Positions 7,797-16,027 of a stretch of 64,000 nucleotides of DNA are shown here, piece after piece. A model generated the notes under the pieces. That model was not told where the DNA came from, made no database searches, and saw only the letters and a list, made by a program, of their open reading frames with translations. Position numbers and translations under genes: made by a program. The stretch's first letter is position 1. Each line of letters begins with the position of its first letter. Source of the stretch: Erythrobacter fulvus (lineage in GTDB: Bacteria; Pseudomonadota; Alphaproteobacteria; Sphingomonadales; Sphingomonadaceae); NCBI RefSeq assembly GCF_028595285.1, contig NZ_JAQQXQ010000007.1, positions 157,750-221,749 of the forward strand. The letters are read 5' to 3'.

Positions 7797-8812
7797 CAAT
7801 GCTTCATCTCCGCAATCCAGCGCCGCACCACCGCGACACCATCTTCGTCCACGCTGGCCTTGCCCAATTCGGGCATGGCGATGCCGGGTTCGGCACTGTC
7901 CATCCGGTAAAGCAGGATCGAGGCGTCGGGCGCACCGGGCTTAATCGAGAATTCGTGCCCGCCGGCGCCGCGCCCCGCCGCCACCGGTCGCTTGAAGACG
8001 CCGATGGCGTGCGTGTCGTCCTGTTCCCACCGCAGGTCGAGACCCGAATTGGATGCGCCCCCGCCGGGCTGGTGGCAATGGGCGCAATTCACATCGAGAT
8101 AGGCCCGCGCGAGCGGTGCGGCAGGGCCGGTTGCGTGGGCGCTCCAGTCGGGCAGACTGTCCGCCCCCACTGGCACACGGTCAAGCGCCCCGACCTTCAC
8201 CATTTGGCCGAGCCAAGCCGCGGAAAGATTGCGCGCCTTGGGGCCGATCGGGATCACCTGCCCGTCCTTCGAATGGCAGGTCTTGCACTGGTTCTTGTTC
8301 GGGATGGCATAGGAAATCGCCGCGCCCGCAGGCGTCACCAGATCGAGCCGCCCACCCGCCAGCGCCAGCGTGGCGTCGGTCTGGTCGGCATTCCAGCGAT
8401 AGGGCAGCGCCACCCAGCCATCCGCCCGGTGCAGCAACACGCGGGTTTCAATCAGCCGCCGCGCCCCGCCCTCACCGAAAGCAAAGGTCTTGATAATCGC
8501 CGCACCGACGGGGAATTGGAGCAGGCCCTCGCCATCGGCAACCAATTGCGTGCCCGGCGGCAGGTAGATGAAGCGCAGCTTCTCTGCCCCGTCCGACCAC
8601 AGCGGGGTGTTGAGCGCATAGGGGGTGACAGTGCTGTTGGGCATCTGCCGTGCGCCGTCGGTGAAGAAGCGGTAATCGCTGAGGTTGCGCGCAAAGGCCG
8701 CGTCCTGCACCGCCGCACCATTCACCGGCGGCACATCGACGCCGGTCGCATGACCGAGCGCCGCGCCGAAGGTGACGCAGGCGAGCGCAAGCAGGCCGGC
8801 GCCGCGCCTCAC
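7796..8812 (-). CDS. SO2930-family diheme c-type cytochrome
   Basis: A 338-residue exported protein (signal peptide ending near GAALGHATG) with two heme c sites: CKTCH in NKNQCKTCHSKDGQV and CAHCH in DVNCAHCHQPGGG. The N-terminal half (NTPLWSDGAEKLRFIYLPPG) and overall length match the SO2930 family, which recurs beside a parallel beta-helix protein. The periplasmic role is unknown; electron transfer from an oxidised substrate is a reasonable guess. The start is GTG at 8812, overlapping the stop of the beta-helix gene as GTGA. Confidence 0.88.
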   Translation of the reverse strand: MRRGAGLLALACVTFGAALGHATGVDVPPVNGAAVQDAAFARNLSDYRFFTDGARQMPNSTVTPYALNTPLWSDGAEKLRFIYLPPGTQLVADGEGLLQFPVGAAIIKTFAFGEGGARRLIETRVLLHRADGWVALPYRWNADQTDATLALAGGRLDLVTPAGAAISYAIPNKNQCKTCHSKDGQVIPIGPKARNLSAAWLGQMVKVGALDRVPVGADSLPDWSAHATGPAAPLARAYLDVNCAHCHQPGGGASNSGLDLRWEQDDTHAIGVFKRPVAAGRGAGGHEFSIKPGAPDASILLYRMDSAEPGIAMPELGKASVDEDGVAVVRRWIAEMKH

Positions 8813-10011
8813 TTAAGCCGCGCCGCCAGTTCCGCAGGCGCGCCGACCGCGCTCATGTCCCAGGCGGGCGCATCGGCGGGAGCGGACAGGACAGAAGGCT
8901 GTGCATCGCTCATCCCCTGACCCTGTGCCTTGAGGTTGAGCGAAACGCCTGCAAACTCGCCGGTGACGAACAGCGGCGCGGTTTCGGGATCGGACAGGCC
9001 ATCCCAAAGCACCGGAGGGATCGCCCCGCCAAGGGCGGCAGCCAGTTGCTCTCCGCCCGGAAGATCAGGTGCCTTCCCGCCGCCCTCGGCGATATTCCGG
9101 CCGATCACGACATTGCGCGGAAACGGGTTGTAACGCGCATCGTCGAATGTCTGCGTGTAAGCGATGATCATGAAGGGCGCGGTCGCATTGTCGCTGACGA
9201 TATTGTCTTCGATCAGCACATTCTCGTTTGCCATGACCATGATGCCAGTGCCGCTGGGCACCCCGGCGACGATATTGCCGGGCGGCGCGAAATTGGGCGT
9301 GTTGTTGTCGCTCGCGATGTTGTTGCGCACGATCACATTGCCGCCGCCGATCACCGGCAGGCCGGGCAGATCGAACACCAGTATCCCGCCGGTGTTCTTG
9401 GTCGCGATGTTGTTTTCAACCAGCGCGTCACGGCTGTTTTCGATCTCGATCCCGGCGACGTTTTCCTTCGCTATGGAATTGCGGACGGTGATCCTGCTCG
9501 ACTGGCCGACATAGATGCCCGCATCCGAAGCGCCCGAAACGATCACCCCGTCCACAAGCACGCCCGTGCTTTCGACCGGATAGATCGCATAGGCCCCGTT
9601 CGAGGGATCGGGGCCGTTGGTCCAGGTGACGATCAGCCGGGTATAGACGATGTTGTCCGCGCCCTTGGACTTGATCCCGTCGCCCTTCGGATTTTCCATG
9701 CGGAAATCGCGCAAGGTGACATTGTCCGACGTCACCAGAAGCCCCTCGCCCGCGCCCTGCTGGCTGGTGAAGTCGAGGATCGTGGTATCGGCGCTTTGCC
9801 CGCGCAGCGTCACCCCGTCGACATCAAGGCTCAATCCGTCGGTCAGCACGAAACGCCCCGCCTCCAGCACGATCTCGTCGCCCGGCGCGGCAAGGATCAA
9901 TGCTTCCTGCAAACGTTCCTGCGCGCCTTCGCCCGGTGCGATGGTGTGTGTTTCGGCCGCGAGCGGCGCCGCTGACGCGAGCAGCACGGCGGCAAAAGCG
10001 ATGCGGTTCAT
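8809..10011 (-). CDS. Periplasmic parallel beta-helix repeat protein
   Basis: A 400-residue secreted protein (signal peptide MNRIAFAAVLLASAAPLAAE) made of right-handed beta-helix turns with repeated N-x-I/V ladders such as ITVRNSIAKENVAGIEIENS and VIVRNNIASDNN. Carbohydrate-binding or lyase enzymes and surface proteins share this fold, but no catalytic pattern was recognised. It is the first gene of a tight operon with the diheme cytochrome and the hydrolase; the same pairing is known from SO2930/SO2931-type loci, which argues for joint function in the periplasm. Confidence 0.85.
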   Translation of the reverse strand: MNRIAFAAVLLASAAPLAAETHTIAPGEGAQERLQEALILAAPGDEIVLEAGRFVLTDGLSLDVDGVTLRGQSADTTILDFTSQQGAGEGLLVTSDNVTLRDFRMENPKGDGIKSKGADNIVYTRLIVTWTNGPDPSNGAYAIYPVESTGVLVDGVIVSGASDAGIYVGQSSRITVRNSIAKENVAGIEIENSRDALVENNIATKNTGGILVFDLPGLPVIGGGNVIVRNNIASDNNTPNFAPPGNIVAGVPSGTGIMVMANENVLIEDNIVSDNATAPFMIIAYTQTFDDARYNPFPRNVVIGRNIAEGGGKAPDLPGGEQLAAALGGAIPPVLWDGLSDPETAPLFVTGEFAGVSLNLKAQGQGMSDAQPSVLSAPADAPAWDMSAVGAPAELAARLK

Positions 10012-10101
10012 GGTGTTCTCCCTCTCCGCCGAGCACTCTGGCGCAAGCGAGGGAGAAAAGGCAAGTGTCTCAAGCAGCTCAGCGGTAGGCGGGCAATAAC
10101 A

Positions 10102-10443
10102 TCAGCCGATGCCGATCGCGCACAGTCCGGTAGAGGTGGTAATCACGGCGACCACTTCGCCGTCACCCACGCGGCGCAGACGCTTCACCAGTTCGCCAAG
10201 GCCATAGCCCTTGTCCGGCTCTCCGGGCTGCGCGGCCATGCCCTGCCGCAGCTTCCACAACTGGACGGGGGTGAGCCGTTCCACAATGCGTCCCGCCATG
10301 CATTCGGCGCGGCGCTCGTTAACGCCGGCTTCGACCAGCGCGGTTCGCACCCGCCATTCAATCAGCGGATCGGCCAGCCTGGAAAAGATCGCGCCGCCCG
10401 CCAATGCGGCGAGCAGCGCGATTGCGATTAGCAGCTTGCGCAT
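10102..10443 (-). CDS. Small membrane-anchored or secreted protein of unknown function
   Basis: 113 residues: N-terminal hydrophobic segment (LLIAIALLAALAGGAIF) followed by a mostly helical, charged domain with CMAGRIVERLTPVQLWKLRQG and a hydrophobic C-terminal end (VVAVITTSTGLCAIGIG). No family was recognised. Its ATG overlaps the stop of pntB by one base, so it is probably co-transcribed with the transhydrogenase genes, though a functional tie is not shown. Confidence 0.7.
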   Translation of the reverse strand: MRKLLIAIALLAALAGGAIFSRLADPLIEWRVRTALVEAGVNERRAECMAGRIVERLTPVQLWKLRQGMAAQPGEPDKGYGLGELVKRLRRVGDGEVVAVITTSTGLCAIGIG

Positions 10444-11906
10444 CAGTCCAGAGACTTGACGATTTCCTCGACCATCTTCTTGGCGTCGGCCAGCAGCATG
10501 ACGGTCTGGTTCATGTAGAACACGTCGTTATCGACCCCGGCATAGCCGACGCCGCCCATCGAGCGCTTGATGAAGAACACCTGCTTGGCCTTGTCGACAT
10601 CGAACACCGGCATCCCGTAGATGGGCGATGACTTGTCGGTCTTGGCCGCGGGGTTCACCACGTCGTTCGCGCCGATAATGAAGGCAACGTCGCACTGCGA
10701 GAACTCGGAGTTGATGTCCTCCAGCTCGAACACCTCGTCATAGGGCACCGATGCTTCGGCCAGCAGCACGTTCATGTGTCCGGGCATACGGCCCGCGACG
10801 GGGTGGATGGCGTACTTCACCTCCACGCCCTTTTCCTTGAGCTTGTCGGCCATCTCGCGCAGCGCGTGCTGCGCCTGGGCGACCGCCATGCCGTAGCCGG
10901 GGATGATGATGACCTTTTCGGCCTGTTCGAGCATGTAGGCGGCGTCTTCCGCGCTACCCTGCTTGTAGGGGCGCTGTTCACGCGCCCCGCCGCCACCGCC
11001 CGCGCCTGCGTCGGCACCGAACCCGCCCGCAATCACCGAAATGAAGCTGCGGTTCATCGCGCGGCACATGATGTAGCTGAGGATCGCGCCGGAAGAGCCG
11101 ACCAGCGCGCCGGTGATGATCATCGCCGAATTGCCCAGCGTGAAGCCCATCGCCGCCGCTGCCCAGCCCGAATAGGAATTGAGCATCGAGACCACGACCG
11201 GCATGTCCGCCCCGCCGATCGGGATGATCAGCAGGAAGCCGATGATGAAGGCGAGCACCGCGATGGCGTAGATCATCCAGCCCTCGGCCGCGCCGCCCTG
11301 CGGCGATACGGTGTAGAGGCCGATCAGACCAAGGATCGCAGCCAGCGTGCCAAGATTGATGATATGGCGTGCCGGCAGCATGATGGGCGAACCGCCCATC
11401 CGGCCCGAAAGCTTGAGGAAAGCGATGACCGACCCCGAGAAGGTGATCGCCCCGATCGCAATGCCCAGACCCAGTTCGATACGGCTGACGGCAAGAATCT
11501 GCCCCGCAGCGTCGACAATGCCGAAGGATTGCGGGTCGAGCCATGCGCCGAAGCCCACCACCACAGCCGCCAGACCAACCAGCGAGTGGAAGCCTGCGAC
11601 GAGTTCGGGCATGGCCGTCATGGCGATGCGCCGCGCGATCGTCACGCCGATGATCCCGCCGAGGAAGATGGCAATGCCGATCTCGGCGATATTGGCGATG
11701 TCATGGGTAACCAGCGTGGTCGCCACGGCGATCGCCATGCCGATCATGCCGTTGCGGTTGCCGGCGCGCGAGGTTGCCGGGCTGGAAAGACCGCGCAGCG
11801 CCAGAATGAAGAACACGCCCGCGGCAAGATAGGCGAGCATCGCCCAGGCCGGGGTGCCACCTTCGCCCGCAGCAGCAGCAGCGGAAAGCAGGGAGAAGTC
11901 CATCAC
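10443..11906 (-). CDS. pntB: NAD(P) transhydrogenase subunit beta
   Basis: A 487-residue inner-membrane subunit carrying domain II helices (about nine) and the C-terminal NADP(H)-binding domain III. Visible landmarks are the membrane segment GGADMPVVVSMLNSYSGWAA, the NADP-site motif IIPGYGMAVAQAQHALREMA, HPVAGRMPGHMNVLLAEASV and the C-terminal KRSMGGVGYAGVDN. With the two alpha parts it couples proton entry to hydride transfer from NADH to NADP+, supplying NADPH. Domains II and III are joined by a Gly-rich linker (GAGGGGG). Confidence 0.95.
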   Translation of the reverse strand: MMDFSLLSAAAAAGEGGTPAWAMLAYLAAGVFFILALRGLSSPATSRAGNRNGMIGMAIAVATTLVTHDIANIAEIGIAIFLGGIIGVTIARRIAMTAMPELVAGFHSLVGLAAVVVGFGAWLDPQSFGIVDAAGQILAVSRIELGLGIAIGAITFSGSVIAFLKLSGRMGGSPIMLPARHIINLGTLAAILGLIGLYTVSPQGGAAEGWMIYAIAVLAFIIGFLLIIPIGGADMPVVVSMLNSYSGWAAAAMGFTLGNSAMIITGALVGSSGAILSYIMCRAMNRSFISVIAGGFGADAGAGGGGGAREQRPYKQGSAEDAAYMLEQAEKVIIIPGYGMAVAQAQHALREMADKLKEKGVEVKYAIHPVAGRMPGHMNVLLAEASVPYDEVFELEDINSEFSQCDVAFIIGANDVVNPAAKTDKSSPIYGMPVFDVDKAKQVFFIKRSMGGVGYAGVDNDVFYMNQTVMLLADAKKMVEEIVKSLD

Positions 11907-12188
11907 TTACTTCTCCTTCTTTTTGTACATCGCGAGCATGCGCTCGGTCACGGCAAAGCCGCCGAAGATATTGATGCTGGCAAGCACCACCCCGAACAGG
12001 CCTAGATATTTGGCCGCCGGACTACCGGCCTCTGCCGAAGCGATCAGCGCGCCGACGATGATGACCGAGGAGATCGCGTTGGTCACTGCCATCAGCGGGG
12101 TGTGAAGCGCCGGGGTCACCGACCAGACGACGTAATAGCCCACGAAGCAGGCCAGCACGAAGATGCTGAGAATTGAGATGAAATCCAT
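11907..12188 (-). CDS. pntA2: NAD(P) transhydrogenase subunit alpha part 2 (membrane part)
   Basis: A 93-residue membrane protein with three helices and the family segment PALHTPLMAVTNAISSVIIV, which contributes to the proton channel. The alpha subunit is split in two as in Rhodospirillum and many alphaproteobacteria. It lies between the soluble alpha part (3-bp gap) and pntB (adjacent), giving the expected complex order. Confidence 0.95.
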   Translation of the reverse strand: MDFISILSIFVLACFVGYYVVWSVTPALHTPLMAVTNAISSVIIVGALIASAEAGSPAAKYLGLFGVVLASINIFGGFAVTERMLAMYKKKEK

Positions 12189-12191
12189 GGA

Positions 12192-13316
12192 TCAGGCCCC
12201 CTGAAGCCGCTCGTTGACGACCTTCCCGCCCTGTGTGAGCCGGATCGCATTGCCGATTTCCTCGTCGAGCACGGGCTTGCCCTGCTCCTTGTCCCAGAAG
12301 GCGCTGAGGAAGTTGTAGTGGTTGCGCGCGAACAGCGCCGATGCGTCGGCGGGCAGGTGCGCGGGGGTGTTCGAATAGCCGATGATCGAAACGCCGTGCT
12401 TGACCACGACTTCATCCGGCTTCGAGCCTTCGACATTGCCGCCCTGCGCCACCGCGAGATCGAAGATCACGCTGCCCGGCTTCATCGTCGCGATCTGCGC
12501 GTCGGTGATCAGGCGCGGCGCGGCCCGGCCCGGGATTAGCGCGGTGGTGATGACGATGTCCTGCTTGGCGATGTGGCTGGATACCAGTTCGGCCTGCGCC
12601 TTCTGGTATTCCTCGCTCATTTCGGTGGCATAGCCGCCCGAGCCTTCGCCTTCGATCCCGGCGACGTTTTCGACGAAGATCGGTTTGGCGCCCAATGACT
12701 GGATCTGTTCCTTGGTGGCGCTCCGCACGTCGGTGGCCGAAACCTGTGCACCCAGACGCCGCGCGGTGGCGATCGCCTGAAGGCCGGCAACGCCCACGCC
12801 CATGATGAAGCATTTGGCCGCCTGCACAGTGCCAGCGGCGGTCATCATCATCGGGAAGGCGCGGCCATAGGTGTCCGCGGCGACCAGCACCGCCTTGTAG
12901 CCGGCAAGGTTGGACTGCGAAGACAGCACATCCATCGATTGCGCGCGGGTGATGCGCGGCATGAATTCCATCGACAGTGCTTCGAAGCCTGCGGCGGCAT
13001 AGGCATCGACCAGATCGCGCTTCATGAAGGGATCGAACAGCGCCGCCACCCACGCACCGGGCTTCGCGCCCTTTAGCAGTTTCAGGTCGGGCGCCTGGAT
13101 ACCGAGCACGATGTCGGCATCCTTCACCGTCGCTGCGGCAGTGCCAAGGCTCGCGCCCGCGTCGGCATAGGCTGCATCCTCTACCGAGGCGGTCAGCCCT
13201 GCGCCCTTTTCCACGGCCACGTCGAGCCCGAGGGCAGCGAACTTCTTCACCGTTTCGGGCGTTGCGGCAACGCGCGTCTCACCCGGCGCGCGTTCCTTCA
13301 GGATGGCGATCTTCAC
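12192..13316 (-). CDS. pntA1: NAD(P) transhydrogenase subunit alpha part 1 (NAD-binding)
   Basis: A 374-residue soluble domain I that binds NAD(H). Landmarks: N-terminal KIAILKERAPGETRVAATPE, the NAD-binding motif GVGVAGLQAIATARRLGAQV and the conserved VITTALIPGRAAPRLI. The start is set at GTG 13316, which gives the normal PntA N-terminus and leaves 13 bp after the small oxidase-subunit gene; an upstream TTG at 13340 would overlap that gene. First of the pntA1-pntA2-pntB genes. Confidence 0.94.
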   Translation of the reverse strand: MKIAILKERAPGETRVAATPETVKKFAALGLDVAVEKGAGLTASVEDAAYADAGASLGTAAATVKDADIVLGIQAPDLKLLKGAKPGAWVAALFDPFMKRDLVDAYAAAGFEALSMEFMPRITRAQSMDVLSSQSNLAGYKAVLVAADTYGRAFPMMMTAAGTVQAAKCFIMGVGVAGLQAIATARRLGAQVSATDVRSATKEQIQSLGAKPIFVENVAGIEGEGSGGYATEMSEEYQKAQAELVSSHIAKQDIVITTALIPGRAAPRLITDAQIATMKPGSVIFDLAVAQGGNVEGSKPDEVVVKHGVSIIGYSNTPAHLPADASALFARNHYNFLSAFWDKEQGKPVLDEEIGNAIRLTQGGKVVNERLQGA

Positions 13317-13329
13317 CTGCGCGCCCGCC

Positions 13330-13452
13330 TTAACCGGCAATCAGCATGATGACGAACAGCACGATCAGCGCAATCAGCGGCACAGCCCATTTCAGCGCGG
13401 CCATGAACCCGCCGTAGGTTGCTTCTGCCTTTTCCATGTCGTGAACGGTCAT
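13330..13452 (-). CDS. aa3-type cytochrome c oxidase subunit IV-like protein
   Basis: A 40-residue protein, MTVHDMEKAEATYGGFMAAL followed by one membrane helix (KWAVPLIALIVLFVIMLIAG). The short amphipathic head with ATY.GF and the single helix match the bacterial aa3 oxidase subunit IV family, a small accessory helix in the oxidase complex. The other oxidase genes are not in this window. It immediately precedes pntA1 and probably shares its promoter. Confidence 0.8.
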   Translation of the reverse strand: MTVHDMEKAEATYGGFMAALKWAVPLIALIVLFVIMLIAG

Positions 13453-13721
13453 GTCTTTATTCCCCTTGGGTTCCTGAACACCGCAGCCCGCAATTGGTTG
13501 CAGTAAATCTTGCGGCGCCCGAATTTGCGCCTGTTCCCGTATCGAAGCAGCGGCCTGCGCTCAAGTCACCTTTAATGAGAGGCAGCCTGCCATCCACGGG
13601 CTGGTCCGGGCGCACCGGGGCAACAGCCTTAATCCCGTCTTTACCTGCCCGCCTTATGCAGTGGCGTGTATCAGTCCGGGATTCACCGCCCGGGCCAACG
13701 GAGAGGCGAGCGGCAAGGCTG

Positions 13722-15167
13722 ATGGCGGATATTGATTGCCACCCTGAAGCACAGGACGATGCGCGATTCGTCATGCTGATCGACGATGAGCCTGCGCAGT
13801 CGCGGCTCATCACCGCGATCGCCGCGCGCAACGGGTGGCGCACGCTGGTGGCCCCTGATGCCGAAACCGCCATCGCGATGCTCGGCACGCGTGAAGGAAT
13901 GCAGCTCAGCGCGATTCTGCTCGATCAGTGGGTGCCGGGCGACGATGCCTGCGAACTGATCGCCGAACTGAAATCCCGCCGCCCTGCCCTGCCGATCCTG
14001 ATGCTTACCACCAGCGCCTCGCCGCTGCTCGCCGTGGAGGCGATGCGCGCGGGCGCGAGCGATTATCTGGTCAAGCCGGTATCGCCCGACCGGCTGATGG
14101 AGGCGCTGCGCGCTGTCACCACCCGCGAAACCCCGCGCGACGAGCTTGCGCCGCTGACCGAGAAGATGTCGGCCAGCCTCGATTTCGACGCGATGATCGG
14201 CACTGCCCCGCAATTCCGTGCCGCGCTGGCGCAGGCCGCCAAGGCCGCGCGCGGACAGGGCCATGTGTTGATCGAGGGCGAAACCGGCACCGGCAAGGAA
14301 ATGCTGATGCGCGCGATGCACAGCGCGTCCCCCCGATCCAAGGAACCGCTGCGCCTTATCAATCTGGCCGGGATCCCGCCCGGTTCGATCGAATCGGTGT
14401 TGTTCGGCCACGAGCCGGGTTCTTTCCCCGGGGCGTTTGACCGCCAGATCGGCGCGTTCCAGCACTGCGACGGCGGGACGCTGATCCTCGACGACATCGA
14501 CCGGCTCACCCCCGTGCTCCAGCAACGTCTGGGCGAAGCGCTGGAAAGCGGCATCATCCGCCCTGTCGGCGCCAGCTATGGCTTCCGCGTCGATGTGCGT
14601 CTTCTGGTGACGAGCAATGTCGGGCTTGAACGCATGGTCGAAGCGGGACAGTTCGATGCCGCGCTGGCCGCAAGGCTGGGGTCGACCCGCCTCCACCTGC
14701 CGCCCTTGCGCGAACGCACCGGCGACATTCCTTCTCTCACCCGCCACTTCCTCGCCCGCATCGGCGAGCAGCCGGGGCTCAATCACCTGTCGATCTCCGA
14801 AAGCGCGCTGGCGCTGCTGGCCGCCTATGACTGGCCGGGAAATGTCCGCCAACTGCAATCGGTGCTGTTCCGCGCGGCGGTATATTGCGAGAGCAACACC
14901 CTCACTGCAGACAGCTTCCCGCAGCTTTCCGAGATACTCGGCGAACAGGGCGAAATGCGCCTGCCCGCCAGCCACGAGGGCGTGGGCATCATGCTTTATA
15001 CCGAGGACGGCAACCTGCGCCCGCTCGAAGATATCGAGGCCGACGTCATCCGCCTCGCCATCGGCCATTATCGCGGCCGCATGACCGAAGTCGCACGCAG
15101 GCTGGGGATTGGGCGCTCGACCCTCTACCGCAAGCTCTCCGACCTCGGGATCGACAACGCGGCTTGA
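13722..15167 (+). CDS. NtrC-family response regulator with altered sigma-54 loop
   Basis: 481 residues in three parts. The receiver domain (about 15-130) has acidic pocket DD21-22, phosphoacceptor Asp68 in ILLDQWVPG and Lys118 in YLVKPVS. The AAA+ domain (about 158-390) has Walker A GETGTGKE (186-193) and Walker B LILDDID. A C-terminal Fis-type helix-turn-helix is MTEVARRLGIGRSTLYRKL. The sigma-54 contact loop, normally GAFTGA, reads GSFPGA (233-238), so true sigma-54 activation is doubtful. ATG 13722 follows a purine-rich stretch and begins the receiver domain; the frame is open far upstream without family features. No partner kinase is adjacent. Confidence 0.88.
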   Translation: MADIDCHPEAQDDARFVMLIDDEPAQSRLITAIAARNGWRTLVAPDAETAIAMLGTREGMQLSAILLDQWVPGDDACELIAELKSRRPALPILMLTTSASPLLAVEAMRAGASDYLVKPVSPDRLMEALRAVTTRETPRDELAPLTEKMSASLDFDAMIGTAPQFRAALAQAAKAARGQGHVLIEGETGTGKEMLMRAMHSASPRSKEPLRLINLAGIPPGSIESVLFGHEPGSFPGAFDRQIGAFQHCDGGTLILDDIDRLTPVLQQRLGEALESGIIRPVGASYGFRVDVRLLVTSNVGLERMVEAGQFDAALAARLGSTRLHLPPLRERTGDIPSLTRHFLARIGEQPGLNHLSISESALALLAAYDWPGNVRQLQSVLFRAAVYCESNTLTADSFPQLSEILGEQGEMRLPASHEGVGIMLYTEDGNLRPLEDIEADVIRLAIGHYRGRMTEVARRLGIGRSTLYRKLSDLGIDNAA

Positions 15168-15199
15168 TCGTCGCGCCTGCCGGGCCTAGCGCCCGGGGG

Positions 15200-15958
15200 A
15201 TGACACAAATTCAGGATTTCACCGGGCGCAGTGCGCTCGTCACCGGCGCAGCTTCGGGCATCGGGGCGGCTTGTGCAAGAACGCTGGCGGCACGCGGCGC
15301 GGCGAAACTGTTCCTCGTCGATGTCGACGGTGCGGGACTGGACGCGCTCGATCTTCCGGGTGAGGTGCATCGCATCAACGGCAGCGTCGCGGACGAAGCG
15401 CTGTGGCAGGATCTCGAACCGCGCATGGCCGGCCTTGATCATTCGGTGGTGAATGCCGGGATCGGTGCGGGCGGCCCGATTGCCGATTTGTCGCTGGCCG
15501 AATGGCGGCGGGTGATGGCGGTCAATCTCGACGGGGCGTTCCTGACGCTGGCGACATCGCTGCGCGCGATGGGAAGCACCGGTGGCAGCGCGGTGGTGGT
15601 CGCCTCGGTCACGGGTATCAAGCCGGTGCCGGGTATCGGGCCTTACGGGGTATCGAAGGCCGCGGTTGCCCACATGGCGCGGATCGCGGCGGTCGAAAGC
15701 GCAAAGAAGGGCATCCGCGTCAACGCCATCGCGCCCGGCGGCGTCGATACCGCGATCTGGGAAAGCGGAGAGGACTTCCAGCGCTCGGTCGCCAGCATCG
15801 GCCGCGAGGCGACGATCAAGGCCATGGCCAAGACCACCCCGCTGGGCCGGTTTGCCTCTTCCGAGGAGATGGCTGACACCATCATCTACCTGCTCAGCGA
15901 TGCCGCTTCCAACATTACCGGGCACGTGATGGTTTCGGACGGCGGATTTATCCTCTGA
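15200..15958 (+). CDS. Short-chain dehydrogenase/reductase
   Basis: A 252-residue classical SDR: cofactor loop VTGAASGIGAACA, VVNAGIGAGG (NAG motif), catalytic Ser in VVVASVTG, the Tyr-Lys pair in PYGVSKAAV and the C-terminal NITGHVMVSDGGF. Asp in FLVDVDG after strand 2 favours NAD(H) over NADP(H). The substrate is unknown. It starts 33 bp after the NtrC-like gene, separated by a small CCGGGC/GCCCGG hairpin, and ends just before the parS site. Confidence 0.88.
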   Translation: MTQIQDFTGRSALVTGAASGIGAACARTLAARGAAKLFLVDVDGAGLDALDLPGEVHRINGSVADEALWQDLEPRMAGLDHSVVNAGIGAGGPIADLSLAEWRRVMAVNLDGAFLTLATSLRAMGSTGGSAVVVASVTGIKPVPGIGPYGVSKAAVAHMARIAAVESAKKGIRVNAIAPGGVDTAIWESGEDFQRSVASIGREATIKAMAKTTPLGRFASSEEMADTIIYLLSDAASNITGHVMVSDGGFIL

Positions 15959-16000
15959 TTCAAGAGGATTTTTCTGCGCAATTCCAACCAGGGCTACAAA

Positions 16001-16016
16001 TGTTTCACGTGAAACA
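16001..16016. other. parS: parS centromere-like site (ParB binding)
   Basis: TGTTTCACGTGAAACA is a perfect copy of the bacterial parS consensus recognised by ParB. It sits at the centre of a 24-bp perfect palindrome (15997-16020) in the gap between the SDR and the PhoD-like gene. ParB loading at such sites organises and segregates the origin region. parA and parB are not in the window. No second perfect copy was noticed. Confidence 0.9.
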
Positions 16017-16027
16017 TTTGCAGAACA

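Noticed and set aside
10776..12005. Plus-strand frame of 409 codons
   Set aside because: Antisense shadow of pntB and pntA2, rich in His/Arg/Asp as expected from a high-GC complement.
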